From JAFGIN01 sp050301235 (GTDB lineage Bacteria > Fibrobacterota > Chitinivibrionia > Chitinivibrionales > Chitinispirillaceae): a DNA stretch of 64,000 bases. Of the stretch, positions 44,560 to 54,070 are shown piece after piece. The DNA is taken from the NCBI GenBank assembly GCA_050301235.1, contig JBNKZD010000097.1:1-64000 (forward strand), in the 5' to 3' direction. The position numbers and the translations under genes were made by a program. Under the pieces are notes generated by a model, which worked only from the letters and a program-made list of their open reading frames with translations, was not told the DNA's origin and did no database searches. Each line of letters opens with the position of its first letter. Position 1 is the first letter of the stretch.

Positions 44560-44936
44560 GAGCTGGTAAGGTCCACCTCAAACTGCTTCTCACAGTGCGG
44601 ACATTGTGTCCGTACCCTGTTATTACCGTTCTCGTTTACTCTCCGGTACAAATCTTCCAGAAAAGCAAGATCTGCTGCAAAGAACCCCTCGATTACCTTT
44701 GGATTAATGTATTCGAGTGTTCCAAGTTTAATGATGACGCGTGATAACAGGATAATCAATAAATACGCAGGGTTACTTTGCACCCGTGGGTCTTTAAGGG
44801 GTGTTATTTCATCAAATGCTGTTGCCAGTCTCATGACTCCATCACGGTGTAATGTTCCATCTGCGTCGTGATACCCTAGAGGTAAGGTAAAAGGTATTTC
44901 TGTCTGGAGCATCGATCGCTGCGGTTGTGTACTCAC
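44535..44936 (-). CDS. eCIS tail assembly protein with Cys-pair motif (0-frame product)
   Basis: The 133-residue protein has the conserved IPFTLPLGYHDADGTLHRDG, LKDPRVQSNPAYLLIILLSR, and VIEGFFAADLAFLEDLYRRV blocks and ends with TQCPHCEKQFEVDL, a zinc-ribbon-like half site. Proteins of this type sit after the tube gene in cyanobacterial and other eCIS. A GTG start at 44936 with GAGAGG upstream was taken; upstream ATG and downstream ATG (44912) are possible. Near its C-terminus it reads through TCG GGG GGG TCT, the slippery run treated separately, and stops ten codons later. Confidence 0.8.
   Translation of the reverse strand: MSTQPQRSMLQTEIPFTLPLGYHDADGTLHRDGVMRLATAFDEITPLKDPRVQSNPAYLLIILLSRVIIKLGTLEYINPKVIEGFFAADLAFLEDLYRRVNENGNNRVRTQCPHCEKQFEVDLTSSGGSGATP
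44553..44579 (-). promoter_or_regulatory. Candidate -1 ribosomal frameshift site (G GGG GGG)
   Basis: On the - strand the 0-frame reads TCG GGG GGG TCT, so the heptamer G GGG GGG (44553-44559) fits the X XXY YYZ slippery rule exactly. A Shine-Dalgarno-like GAGGTGG (44573-44579) lies 13 bases upstream of it, the type of internal signal that stimulates -1 slippage in dnaX. Slipping by -1 enters the DUF6760-like frame directly. Confidence 0.6.
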
Positions 44937-45016
44937 AGATTTATTGCCTCTCAATTGATATAGATTATTTAAATTACAGTGCGGTTGAAAGGACAACCAC
45001 ACTGTACGCTGTAAAA

Positions 45017-45448
45017 TTATGCCTTTTTAATCTCTTCGTGTGTTAATTCAAGAGCTTCAACCGCAATTGCTGCAGTTGACGCATTAAATGATGGCCCTGT
45101 CCATTTTGAAGGCCAGGCATTGATAAAATTCCAGCGAAGTTTTTCGGTCCCGCTTTCATCTAACAATACTATAGAACCGTTTTTCCGTTCAGTCTTTCCG
45201 TCAATTACGGTTTGACGCCATTGCCAGAGTTCATCAGAATCTGTAATTCCGCGCTTGAGGGTAATTGGCGAATATTTATTAAGCCCGGACAACTTTCTTA
45301 CATGATTTGCATCCGATCCCTCTCTGTAATCAACAGGATCGGTTGTTACATCAAGCCCACCACATTCCTGAAAACCAGCCTGGGTAATACCGTCAATCTC
45401 GACAAGAAAATTAAAACTGCGATACGGGTCAACTCTTGTAGTAGCCAT
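45017..45448 (-). CDS. eCIS inner tube protein (Afp1/gp19-like)
   Basis: The 143-residue protein has the tube signature DPYRSFNFLVEIDGI, GFQECGGLDVTTDPVDYREG, and ends WTGPSFNASTAAIAVEALEL. It matches the length of the main tube subunit, which stacks as hexamers within the sheath. It follows the sheath genes and is related to the longer tube-like protein two genes on. Confidence 0.92.
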   Translation of the reverse strand: MATTRVDPYRSFNFLVEIDGITQAGFQECGGLDVTTDPVDYREGSDANHVRKLSGLNKYSPITLKRGITDSDELWQWRQTVIDGKTERKNGSIVLLDESGTEKLRWNFINAWPSKWTGPSFNASTAAIAVEALELTHEEIKKA

Positions 45449-45522
45449 TTTCGGACTCCTTGATTTGAATGTTTAAAACCAGATTAATAATTTTTATACC
45501 TTATCTTTTTCAAAAAAGAAAA

Positions 45523-46953
45523 TTACATTACTTCGGTTGTTCCGGCATGTTGAATAACTCTTACGATAATAAATTCTGCCGGAACCATTGGTGCAATTCC
45601 GATATGAGTAACAACCTGTCCAGCTTCCCGTAAATCCGGAGGGTTGGTTTCCGTATCGCATTTGACATAAAATGCCTGAGCCGCCTTATCTCCTGCCAGT
45701 GCACCAGACTGCCATAACTTTGTCAGATAAACGGTCAGTTCACGTGTAATACGGACCCATAATAAAGGAGTATTGGGTTCAAATGATGCCCAGGAAAGAT
45801 TTATATCAATCCATTTTGAAACTGCCAGTATCAGTCTGCGTACGTTTATATAACGCCATGACTCATCGTGACAAAGTGTTCGCGCACCCCAGATGCGGAT
45901 ACCCCTCCCCGGAAAAGCCCGAAGACAATTTATACCTTCAGGATTCAGTTCGTTCTGCATATTGTTTGACACATCGGATTCAAGATCGAATACACCAAGG
46001 ACCTCTTCATTCGCAGGGGCACTATACACACCGGATTTTTGATCTGATCGTGCATAAATGCCGGCGATGTGGCCACATGGTGGAACAGGATTGCGATCAG
46101 GAAGACGATTTGAAAGGTGGATCCATGGAAAATAGAGTGCACCGAAACTTGATTGGATTACCTTATTCAGCGTAAGGTCGCTTTGGAATAAATCCGGATC
46201 AAGCTTGTTCATATCAATAATTTCCCGGCGCTGGTTTTTCAGGACTTCGGTAACAAGCTCATTTTGAAGAATGTGATGTGGTCCCAGCGAGTCAAGAAGT
46301 GCAAACCGGTCTGCATGACGAATGCAGTGTGCAAGCATACAGCGTTGAACATTCAGTACCATATCCTTGTTCGGGAGTTTCATGCAATCCGGGATTGCAA
46401 TCAGATCAATATCACTTAGTGCTGATAACCCAGCTTCCATTGCAGTAACAAGTGCAACATCGGGATCTGACGTGATATCACCATGCACTACATAACAGAA
46501 CTTTCCACCGTTATCAAAAAAACCATTGATTGCGTCGGCAAGGTAGCTTTGTTCAGCCGGAGGATTTATAAAAAATGAGTTGAATTCATCTTTCCGATAA
46601 AGAACAACCGGCTTATTGAGCCTTTTTTGCGAACGACGATAAAGGTTTTTTAATGCATCCTGGGCAATAGTTCCATCAAAATGAGGCTGCGCTTCAACAA
46701 ACCAGGACCATTGCATTGGACCACAACAAACAAGGTCGGTATTTGTCTCATCATACCACATATTATCATCTGATGACCGGGAAAATGTACTCCCGACAAA
46801 TTCTGGTGCGAGAGTAACCCGTGTTTCCGAAGAGAGGTCCCCGGTTTCATCTGCGAACCCGACAAAACCCGGCACACCTGTCTGTAAAGGGTTCCGGGTT
46901 CTGATGATTATGTCTTTATTGTAAACACCAGGATGTTTATATGTGGTCGACAC
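45523..46953 (-). CDS. eCIS contractile sheath protein 2
   Basis: The 476-residue protein has the sheath C-terminal domain (YINVRRLILAVSKWIDINL, then FYVKCDTETNPPDLREAGQV) and the N-terminal start TYKHPGVYNKDI. A middle insertion (about 75-170) is longer than in sheath 1. GTG at 46953 was chosen because GGAGGAAACT precedes it; an in-frame TTG upstream overlaps that site. Two sheath forms are usual in eCIS: one makes the bulk, the other caps the baseplate end. Confidence 0.9.
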   Translation of the reverse strand: MSTTYKHPGVYNKDIIIRTRNPLQTGVPGFVGFADETGDLSSETRVTLAPEFVGSTFSRSSDDNMWYDETNTDLVCCGPMQWSWFVEAQPHFDGTIAQDALKNLYRRSQKRLNKPVVLYRKDEFNSFFINPPAEQSYLADAINGFFDNGGKFCYVVHGDITSDPDVALVTAMEAGLSALSDIDLIAIPDCMKLPNKDMVLNVQRCMLAHCIRHADRFALLDSLGPHHILQNELVTEVLKNQRREIIDMNKLDPDLFQSDLTLNKVIQSSFGALYFPWIHLSNRLPDRNPVPPCGHIAGIYARSDQKSGVYSAPANEEVLGVFDLESDVSNNMQNELNPEGINCLRAFPGRGIRIWGARTLCHDESWRYINVRRLILAVSKWIDINLSWASFEPNTPLLWVRITRELTVYLTKLWQSGALAGDKAAQAFYVKCDTETNPPDLREAGQVVTHIGIAPMVPAEFIIVRVIQHAGTTEVM

Positions 46954-46975
46954 AGTTTCCTCCAACTTATATATG

Positions 46976-48235
46976 TCAAACAGATTGTGCCATCTGACTG
47001 ATTCGGAAAATTACAAATTCAGCCGGTCGGACAATTGCAACTCCGATTTCGGTTACAACCTGTCCCAGTTCGCGCAATTCCGGAGGGTTGGTTTCTGCGT
47101 CGCATTTTACATAAAATGCTTCATTTGCACTGGTACCAAAAAGCGCTCCGGAACGCCATACATTAGTAAGAAATGCGCTTACATTCCGTGTGATCTTCTG
47201 CCACAGAGCCGGTGTATTTGGCTCAAAAACAACCCATTGTGTTCCTTCATCGATCGATTCACGTAAGAAAAGAAGGGTCCTTCGTACGTTGATATATTTA
47301 AGGTCCGCGTTGCCATCACCACCAACAGTTCTTGCACCCCAGACAAGGATATTATCATTAAGAGCACGGATACAGTTTACGCCTTTTGGGTTAAGACCGT
47401 TCTGATCAGCTTTACTAATTCCCTGAGTTACATTTAAAGCTCCCAGAATGACTTCATTGGCAGGTGCTTTATGAACACCACGTTCTGTGTCAACACGGGC
47501 ATAGATTCCTGCAATATGTCCTGAGGGTGCAACTGCAAGTGAACCATCACCGGATGGAGTCAAAAGTTTTGTAGCGGGGTCAAATACCTTGATCCAGGGA
47601 AAATACCAAGCTGAATAGTCATCTTTAGATGGCATTACACCAGGAGTGGAATCTGCAGGTGTATGTGTCAGGGTAGTAAGATCACTTGCAGATGAAGGAC
47701 CATCAAAAATGGCAAACCGGTCCTGGCAGGCTCTGCAATGTGCTACTAGAGCAGACCTTACAGACGCTTCAGTACTTCCGGGGTATGCAACCAGCGCTAT
47801 CTCATCGATTGCTGCAAACGCACTGAGTGCATCGTCAAGATCAGTACTGGTAGTTATTCTTACAACAAAGCATCTGCTGCCACCATTATTGAAAAAACCG
47901 TAAACTGCCTGAGCAAGGTCTCTATGTCCGGCATCAATCGCGGGAGATGAATCACTTGTAGCTGAAACAGAAGAATCACCAATAAGGCCACCGAATAATT
48001 TGGTAAACTGTGTCCAGTTGGTGATCAGTTTTGGGGTTTTTTCCTCAGCAGGTAGTGTAAAGTCAACATATTTCGTTGATCCGGGAGTTGCACTGTCCGG
48101 ATCCTGTGCAACCAGATGAATCTTATCAGGAACTAAACCAATGAAACCTGCTGTACTTGTGCTTACGCCAGCAATAGCTTTGACAGAAGATGGAACTTCT
48201 TCAACGTAGACACCCGGAGAAAGGTACTGAGCCAT
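46976..48235 (-). CDS. eCIS contractile sheath protein 1
   Basis: The 419-residue protein opens with YLSPGVYVEEVPSS, the strand that weaves neighbouring sheath subunits, and closes with FYVKCDAETNPPELRELGQV, the handshake domain. It has the regular length of the major sheath subunit. TAAAGGAGTTGTATT precedes the ATG. It is the first of the two sheath genes in the transcript and likely the major one. Confidence 0.93.
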   Translation of the reverse strand: MAQYLSPGVYVEEVPSSVKAIAGVSTSTAGFIGLVPDKIHLVAQDPDSATPGSTKYVDFTLPAEEKTPKLITNWTQFTKLFGGLIGDSSVSATSDSSPAIDAGHRDLAQAVYGFFNNGGSRCFVVRITTSTDLDDALSAFAAIDEIALVAYPGSTEASVRSALVAHCRACQDRFAIFDGPSSASDLTTLTHTPADSTPGVMPSKDDYSAWYFPWIKVFDPATKLLTPSGDGSLAVAPSGHIAGIYARVDTERGVHKAPANEVILGALNVTQGISKADQNGLNPKGVNCIRALNDNILVWGARTVGGDGNADLKYINVRRTLLFLRESIDEGTQWVVFEPNTPALWQKITRNVSAFLTNVWRSGALFGTSANEAFYVKCDAETNPPELRELGQVVTEIGVAIVRPAEFVIFRISQMAQSV

Positions 48236-48409
48236 AATACAACTCCTTTATTAAATTTGATTTGAGAAATGTATCCCGATAGTTTATTGGAATAAACTGT
48301 TTTCTGATTACTGCATTGAACTATATAACAATTAGACTGTGCAACTTAAATCTATCCATTTGGTCAAACATTAACCTCTAAATACATTATTAATACACGT
48401 TATAACCTG

Positions 48410-48949
48410 TCAGGGGTGAAGAGCTACATTTAAAGTAGTTACAACACCTGCATTTAAATAGACTTGCTGGATCTCTGGTGCAAACCCTGTCGCACCAACT
48501 TTTACATTCGGATTACTGGCCACTAATCCCGAAAGATGATATAAACCATTAACATCACTCACGGTTTGAATGTCACTGCCGGGCAAAGAAATTGTCGCGC
48601 CAGCCAATACAGTACCATCATTTTTTTGGATGACACCCTCAATTGTTGTAGACTGTATTGCGACATTTGCACGCATGTCAAACACCGGTGTTCCTGAAGG
48701 ATTGCTTTGTACGATCAGACCTGAGATTGTCGTTTTTCCATATATACTCCCACTATCAGGAACTGACACCGTAATCGAATAGGTACCGTCTAAAAGATCT
48801 GTAAAGTAATAAAAACCGTCATTATCCGTCTTTTTAGTCAGATCCGTACCTGAGATAGCAACGATTGCATTTTTTATTCCTAGACCTGTTGTCAGATCGG
48901 TAATTTTACCCGCGATAGATGCTATACTTATTATCTGAATAGTTGTCAT
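48410..48949 (-). CDS. eCIS-locus protein with two carboxypeptidase-regulatory-like (Ig) domains
   Basis: The 179-residue protein is built of two CarboxypepD_reg-like beta-sandwich units (about 8-95 and 100-179), each with a 'I.G.v....G..l..A.V...G.......TD..G.Y.f..L..G' pattern such as KKTDNDGFYYFTDLLDGTYS. Such proteins sit between the DUF4255 and sheath genes in some eCIS loci. It may decorate the particle, which is an inference from position. No signal peptide is present. Confidence 0.75.
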   Translation of the reverse strand: MTTIQIISIASIAGKITDLTTGLGIKNAIVAISGTDLTKKTDNDGFYYFTDLLDGTYSITVSVPDSGSIYGKTTISGLIVQSNPSGTPVFDMRANVAIQSTTIEGVIQKNDGTVLAGATISLPGSDIQTVSDVNGLYHLSGLVASNPNVKVGATGFAPEIQQVYLNAGVVTTLNVALHP

Positions 48950-48955
48950 CGCTTT

Positions 48956-49528
48956 TCACCTTGTGAATGGCTCATTAATGTTGATTACCTTTTGAGTTAC
49001 AAGACTCATATCGACAGAATCTGCTGTATTAACAGCAATGGTAACAACATAACTTATACTCGCTTTCAATCGTCCGTTAAAACTACCCCAGAAGTCCCAT
49101 ACATTCGGAGTGTGATCACCAAATGCAATCCATGCATGTGGCAAAATCGGCTGTGAAGCCATTTCCCCCTGCAGAATTTCCTGTGGTAATACCGGAAACC
49201 GAAGCAATGTCTTGAGTAACGATCCAAGTAACTGATGTTCATCTGCAACAGAATTTGTCCAGACACTTATAAGATAGGTTAAATCGATTCTTGCAGGTGC
49301 ACGGTTTTCGCTTGCAGTTTGAGTATTTCTGGTTAAATAACGTTCGTTACTTCTGAGTTCACGGTTCTCCCTTATATCATAAAGAAAACAATTAACAGTA
49401 GGCTTTGTCACCGCAGCAGCCCATTCATTTGCCGGTATCTCAAATGTAATATCTATCGACAACTCGTCCAGTGGTACTTTTTGAACAAGGAGTTTTTTTA
49501 TTGATTCATCAAGGTCCTGGATCATTTT
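48956..49528 (-). CDS. eCIS DUF4255 tube-terminator protein (Afp16-like)
   Basis: The 190-residue protein has the DUF4255 core: MIQDLDESIKKLL, PTVNCFLYDIRENRELRSNE, PARIDLTYLISVWT and HQLLGSLLKTLLRFP. In the Afp and PVC particles this family caps the distal end of tube and sheath and sets the length together with the tape measure. The start after AAAAAGGATATAAA was chosen; an earlier in-frame start would run into the ATPase gene. It is translated right after the ATPase. Confidence 0.88.
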   Translation of the reverse strand, partial: KMIQDLDESIKKLLVQKVPLDELSIDITFEIPANEWAAAVTKPTVNCFLYDIRENRELRSNERYLTRNTQTASENRAPARIDLTYLISVWTNSVADEHQLLGSLLKTLLRFPVLPQEILQGEMASQPILPHAWIAFGDHTPNVWDFWGSFNGRLKASISYVVTIAVNTADSVDMSLVTQKVININEPFTR

Positions 49529-49538
49529 ATATCCTTTT

Positions 49539-51773
49539 TCAGTGAACAATCGTATGAATGCAGTACTCTTTATCGTCAATCAAACGACCCATTTTTCTGA
49601 ATTCTTCTTTTGTCGCATCCAGTAGATGGTTCATCTCTATATAACCTCCATTCTTTGATGCATAGAATGCAGCCGATAGTACTATATTACGGATGTTACC
49701 CCCTGTAAGCTTGTATCGTTTTGAAAGCGATAAAAAATCTATGTCCTTTCGTAATGGTGCTTCAGGAGGCCAGATTCTCTGCCATAACTGTCGACGGTTG
49801 TCTTCATCCGGGAATGGAAATTCAACAATAAAGCGAATACGTCTGGTGAACGCATCATCCAGATTGTGCCGTAAATTAGTTGTCAGGATTGAAACACCAT
49901 TATAATCTTCCATCTTCTGAAGCAAAAAAGCGATCTCCAGATTTGCATAACGGTCATGGGCATCTTTGACTTCTGACCGCTTTCCCAGAAGCGCATCTGC
50001 TTCATCAAACAGCAGTATTGCATGGCCGGTTTCTGCCTGAGAGAAAATCCTGTTAAGATTTTTTTCTGTTTCACCGATATATTTACTTACTACCTGCGAA
50101 AGGTCGATTTTGTATATGTCTAGCTGAAGTTCATTGGCAAGGACCTCTGCAGCCATGGTTTTTCCCGTACCAGCCGGACCGGAAAACAGAGCGTGCAGTC
50201 CTTTACCATAGGCTAGTTTGTTTCCAAATCCCCACTTTTCAAATACGAGAGCCCTGTTTGTTATCTGGTCGCATATATCATGCAGCTGCTTAAATTGGGC
50301 AGCGGGCAGAACCAGGTCATCCCATGTACGTTTTGGTTGAATTTGTACTGCGAAATTGCCAAGGTTTGCAGTATTTTGTGCTCTGCAGGCCATGTGCAGA
50401 TCAGAAGATGTAATTGTCTGACCACGCATTTCTGATGCTGCCCTGGCTCTGGCTACTGCATTGTTAATCTGTTTTGGAGAAAGAGCGTATTTAGATAAAA
50501 GAGGGACAATCATCGGTTCTGAAAAATGGTCACAAAAAGAAAGCGCGTCAGCCCAATGTGTCATTTTTTTATCGTAGTCGGGGTCATTAAGTTCAATCGG
50601 AACAAAAAGAAATTTTTCTTCAGGTATGGAAAATGTCCATCGGCTTTCTCCACCTATTACAATAATAGAACCCATCTTAAATAAAAGTCGTATCAGTGAT
50701 TCCTCGGTAGTATCACAACTATTTTCATTGTTTAATAGAATATTACTATTCGGAATATAACTTACAGCCTGAAAAAGCAGTGCTTCTCGTAAAGTATAAA
50801 AAAGTAAATCTGCAACAGGTATCGTACCTGCTTGATTCTGACTCATTTGAAGTTCTAAAAGCGGAAGCCGAAATATCTGGCTGATACCAACTGCCAAGTC
50901 GTTCCTTGTTGATTGATCTCCTCCGTGCAGGTAAAAGATCATCTTTCTTCGTGGATCTGGTTTCTCAAGATTCTTTTTTAATGTGTCATTTACCAGCTGA
51001 AGGGCTTTACCATCAACAGTATGTTTATTGAAAGAAAAATGTTTAGGTTGTGTTAATTTCAGTACCGAATGTATTCTGGAATCAAAACAGATTTCGTTTA
51101 ATAGAAAAGAAACTATGCGATCATCGATGTTTAAAATGCGAGATAAAAAGGGAGTATCAGTATTTTTTTCACCTGATACAGACAGTAATCTGTATTTAAG
51201 AAGAGGTGCATTGGTTTGAAATATCCTGCGGAACGTGAAAATATCATAACTTTTAACATTACAAAGTGCTAACGCGAGTCCGATAGATGGTCTTTTACGG
51301 GATATATCATCCTGAAGATAGCCATAAAAACGTTCATATCGCTGGTCGATCTCTGATGCAAGACAAGTAATGAGAACGTCCGTTTCTACGGAGGACAGAT
51401 TAAAAATTTTGGCAAGTTCAACTAATGGAAGAAACTTTTCTGACTGAATGCTCAATGTCACTCGATGTGCTATCTGTTGTTCGAGAAGTTCAATGTTATC
51501 GTTTATTGCTTGTTCTTTATGTGAACGCTGGTTCTCGGTATCTTTTTGTTTTTTAATCGCCAACAGTTCATTGATTTCTTCATCGGAAATTGCCAGAAAT
51601 CCGGGAATGAATTCTCTGTTAGTTTGATTAAATCTTTTCTGAAAGTGGATAATTGCACGATGTGTAAGTAGCTCCTGACGAAACATCAGATCGTTAATAT
51701 GCTCAAGAGGGGTTGAATACACCTGGTGAACGATATTGCTGGTGTGACAATCTGGTGACTCGATTTTGATCAT
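49539..51773 (-). CDS. eCIS AAA+ ATPase (Afp15-like)
   Basis: The 744-residue protein ends in a AAA+ module (about 500-735) with Walker A FSGPAGTGKTMAAEVLA, Walker B AILLFDEADALLGKRSEV and an arginine-finger region DAFTRRIRFIVEFP. The first 450 residues form a degenerate ATPase/winged-helix part usual for eCIS ATPases. The enzyme is needed for particle assembly, though its step is not settled. It is the first gene of the locus in the direction of transcription, behind an AT-rich leader with a perfect palindrome. Confidence 0.92.
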   Translation of the reverse strand: MIKIESPDCHTSNIVHQVYSTPLEHINDLMFRQELLTHRAIIHFQKRFNQTNREFIPGFLAISDEEINELLAIKKQKDTENQRSHKEQAINDNIELLEQQIAHRVTLSIQSEKFLPLVELAKIFNLSSVETDVLITCLASEIDQRYERFYGYLQDDISRKRPSIGLALALCNVKSYDIFTFRRIFQTNAPLLKYRLLSVSGEKNTDTPFLSRILNIDDRIVSFLLNEICFDSRIHSVLKLTQPKHFSFNKHTVDGKALQLVNDTLKKNLEKPDPRRKMIFYLHGGDQSTRNDLAVGISQIFRLPLLELQMSQNQAGTIPVADLLFYTLREALLFQAVSYIPNSNILLNNENSCDTTEESLIRLLFKMGSIIVIGGESRWTFSIPEEKFLFVPIELNDPDYDKKMTHWADALSFCDHFSEPMIVPLLSKYALSPKQINNAVARARAASEMRGQTITSSDLHMACRAQNTANLGNFAVQIQPKRTWDDLVLPAAQFKQLHDICDQITNRALVFEKWGFGNKLAYGKGLHALFSGPAGTGKTMAAEVLANELQLDIYKIDLSQVVSKYIGETEKNLNRIFSQAETGHAILLFDEADALLGKRSEVKDAHDRYANLEIAFLLQKMEDYNGVSILTTNLRHNLDDAFTRRIRFIVEFPFPDEDNRRQLWQRIWPPEAPLRKDIDFLSLSKRYKLTGGNIRNIVLSAAFYASKNGGYIEMNHLLDATKEEFRKMGRLIDDKEYCIHTIVH

Positions 51774-52121
51774 AATGCTCTGGCTTCTGTAGACTAATAT
51801 GCATTATTCTGATAATAATGTGATAACTTTCCTAATATTTAAAAAGTAATAATTCAATTTTAATAAGAGTTTTTCCTGTATATACGGTTATTTTTTTCTC
51901 CTGATATGTGAATATATTCACGTAAATTAGATTCTCATGTCGACAAATTGCACTTTGTATCTAATTTCAGTTTAAAGTAAAATAACCAATTGTTATCAAG
52001 TGCGCAACAAAATGAAAAAAAAATTATGATTTACCTGATTTTTGCAGTAGTCTGTATGTAGAATAATACAATGTTCAGGTAAGATGTATATGCATGTAAG
52101 ATAAAGTCTATTCTGTAGTTA
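51774..52121. other. AT-rich leader of the eCIS locus
   Basis: No gene is supported in these 350 bases. The region is extremely AT-rich, contains a perfect 14-bp palindrome (listed separately) and probably carries the eCIS promoter on the - strand. No single -35/-10 pair is convincing among the many A/T runs. Confidence 0.5.
51908..51921. promoter_or_regulatory. Perfect 14-bp palindrome upstream of the eCIS ATPase gene
   Basis: GTGAATATATTCAC reads identically on both strands. It lies 135 bases before the first eCIS start codon, a fitting place for a dimeric repressor or activator. Only one copy was seen. Confidence 0.35.
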
Positions 52122-52490
52122 TTACTGAACGACGGTAAATTGCGCCTGCTCGCCCGCAAAAGTAACGACCAATATTGAAGGGGATATCTGGGTTGAAGTA
52201 AACTTGAATACACACTGTGCTGACATACCTAAACTGCCACCTGTTTCTGGCAATGGTCCCTTCGGATGCTCGAGTTCCGTTAGTGATTCACCATCTAAAC
52301 TAAAAAGCTCCACTATCAGTTCCTCTAAAAGCTCTTTCAAGTGCATTGCCCGAGAGTGAAGCAAAAAGTGTTTGATCATTAGGAATGTTAGTAAATGACC
52401 CGGTAAAATCTGCTTGTGAACACCCTGGTCCTGTCAGAATTAGACGATGGTCAATGTGTACTCTTTCGTTAAAAAAATCAAATCTTCACT
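52122..52490 (-). pseudogene. Frameshifted gene remnant between eCIS and RiPP unit 2
   Basis: One frame reads HRLILTGPGCSQADFTGSFT and on through NIPNDQTLFASLSGNALERA to a stop at 52300-52302. Another frame picks up at the same place with SLDGESLTELEHPKGPLPE and continues to FAGEQAQFTVVQ at the C-terminus. Both halves have protein-like composition, and together they give about 110 residues. No start codon or ribosome site fits the first half. I take it as a broken gene with one frameshift. Family unknown. Confidence 0.4.
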
Positions 52491-52533
52491 AAATGAATAT
52501 AAATTTGTACTTACTAACAATCCACATAATTAT

Positions 52534-54051
52534 TCATGCAATTTGGGCATAAATATCTTTATACTTTTCGAAAAAATCTGGAGATTTTTCTTTTGCCTCA
52601 TTTAATATAGTAGCAGCTTCCTCTTTTCTGTTGTTCTCAAGAAGCATTACTGCCATATCATAATATGGATCCATAAAAGTCTCATCCGATAACTCGATCG
52701 CTTTTCTTAAATATTTGAAACCTTCATCCGGATTTCCCGTTCTGCACAATGTAAGACCCATTCCCTTGTTCGCATACGCATCATTGTTGTTTATGGCGAG
52801 TGCTTTTTCGATTGTCGATTTTGCATCAGTATAATTCGTCAGCATAAAACTGACAAATCCGTATAAACCCAACATTTCAACATTCTCAGGCTCCAGCTGA
52901 AGAGCATTTCTTAAAAGGCTTTCCGCAAGTTGCAGATTGTTTTTTTCTATAAACTTTTTGGCTCTTGGAATAATGTCTTTACAATCGGTGAGCCTGCTGA
53001 ATTGTTGTTCAACTCTTGTATGAAGATAATGATATGAGCAGTATTCGTTTTCTCCATAAACACTGCCACACATTGTCAGTCGGGTATTTCCGCAACCACC
53101 AAGGCATACGTTAGCGTACATACAACGTGCGCAAAACCCTGAGAGTTTTTCTTTTTTCATCTCTCTATTCCAGGTGAATGCTGTTGAAGAGTTCCAGATA
53201 TCTATTAATGATTTTTCCCGCACTGATCCTTCAATAAATTCCCTGTTTCTAATCGAGGTACATCCAACGATTTCTCCGTTGTGCAATATTCCTATTGTTG
53301 TTTTTCCCGCACCGCATCCATTCCAGCTATATGTAGATTCTGGATATCGGTTTTGACGGACTTCGATCTCTTTTGCATTAAAATAACCAACACAATCAGC
53401 CAATTGGATATCTACAGGTGTGTTTTTACAATGCGTATGCGCAAAAGAGATAATTGTATCTACACATTCCGGACCTGCTACGAGATCTTTGTTTTTTGAC
53501 ATGGTTCCCATCGGCAGACCATACTGTAACTGCCAGCCTTCAACACCTTTTTTTTCGAGTAATTTTAATATATCGGGTAGTTCAGGAATGTTTTTATTGT
53601 TTACAGTTGTAATTACTGATGCATGTATGTTACTGTGCTTCACAATATCAAGAGCACGCATAATTCTGTCAAATGATCCTTCTTTACGTATATAGTCATG
53701 TGTTTCTTTTAGACCATCGAGACTGATTGCGATAGTATTAATTCCAGCTTTTTGAGCCTTTTCAATAATTTTCTCATCAAGAAGCCATCCATTGGTGATC
53801 ATGTTGGGAATAACATTGTTCTTTTTAAGCCCTGCTGCAATAATATCCCAGTCAGGTCGTGTAGTTGGTTCTCCACCCGAGAGCGTAATCCACTGAAACC
53901 CCAATTTTCCTAGATCTTCACAAACCGTCAAGGCTTCTTCAGTACTCAATTCATCAGGTAGAGGGGCTGTGCATGCCGAACCGCAATGCATACATCTCAT
54001 ATTGCACCCCATTGTGATTTCCCAGACTCCAGTGACAGGTTTGAATTCCAT
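52534..54051 (-). CDS. Radical SAM/SPASM peptide maturase with C-terminal TPR domain (paralogue 2)
   Basis: The 505-residue enzyme has CNMRCMHC near residue 16, LSGGEPTTRPDW, and a SPASM region with GCGAGKTTIGILHNGEIVGC and FCARCMYANVCLGGCGN. TPR repeats follow (about 365-495). It is a full-length paralogue of the enzyme at 25-26.6 kb; long blocks such as TMGCNMRC and KGMGLTLC are identical. It is the last gene of a unit with the exporter and the Tyr-Gly repeat peptide, which is its likely substrate. AAGGAGGTCTAC precedes the ATG. The exact chemistry is not readable from sequence. Confidence 0.92.
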   Translation of the reverse strand: MEFKPVTGVWEITMGCNMRCMHCGSACTAPLPDELSTEEALTVCEDLGKLGFQWITLSGGEPTTRPDWDIIAAGLKKNNVIPNMITNGWLLDEKIIEKAQKAGINTIAISLDGLKETHDYIRKEGSFDRIMRALDIVKHSNIHASVITTVNNKNIPELPDILKLLEKKGVEGWQLQYGLPMGTMSKNKDLVAGPECVDTIISFAHTHCKNTPVDIQLADCVGYFNAKEIEVRQNRYPESTYSWNGCGAGKTTIGILHNGEIVGCTSIRNREFIEGSVREKSLIDIWNSSTAFTWNREMKKEKLSGFCARCMYANVCLGGCGNTRLTMCGSVYGENEYCSYHYLHTRVEQQFSRLTDCKDIIPRAKKFIEKNNLQLAESLLRNALQLEPENVEMLGLYGFVSFMLTNYTDAKSTIEKALAINNNDAYANKGMGLTLCRTGNPDEGFKYLRKAIELSDETFMDPYYDMAVMLLENNRKEEAATILNEAKEKSPDFFEKYKDIYAQIA

Positions 54052-54070
54052 GTAGACCTCCTTAAAAACG

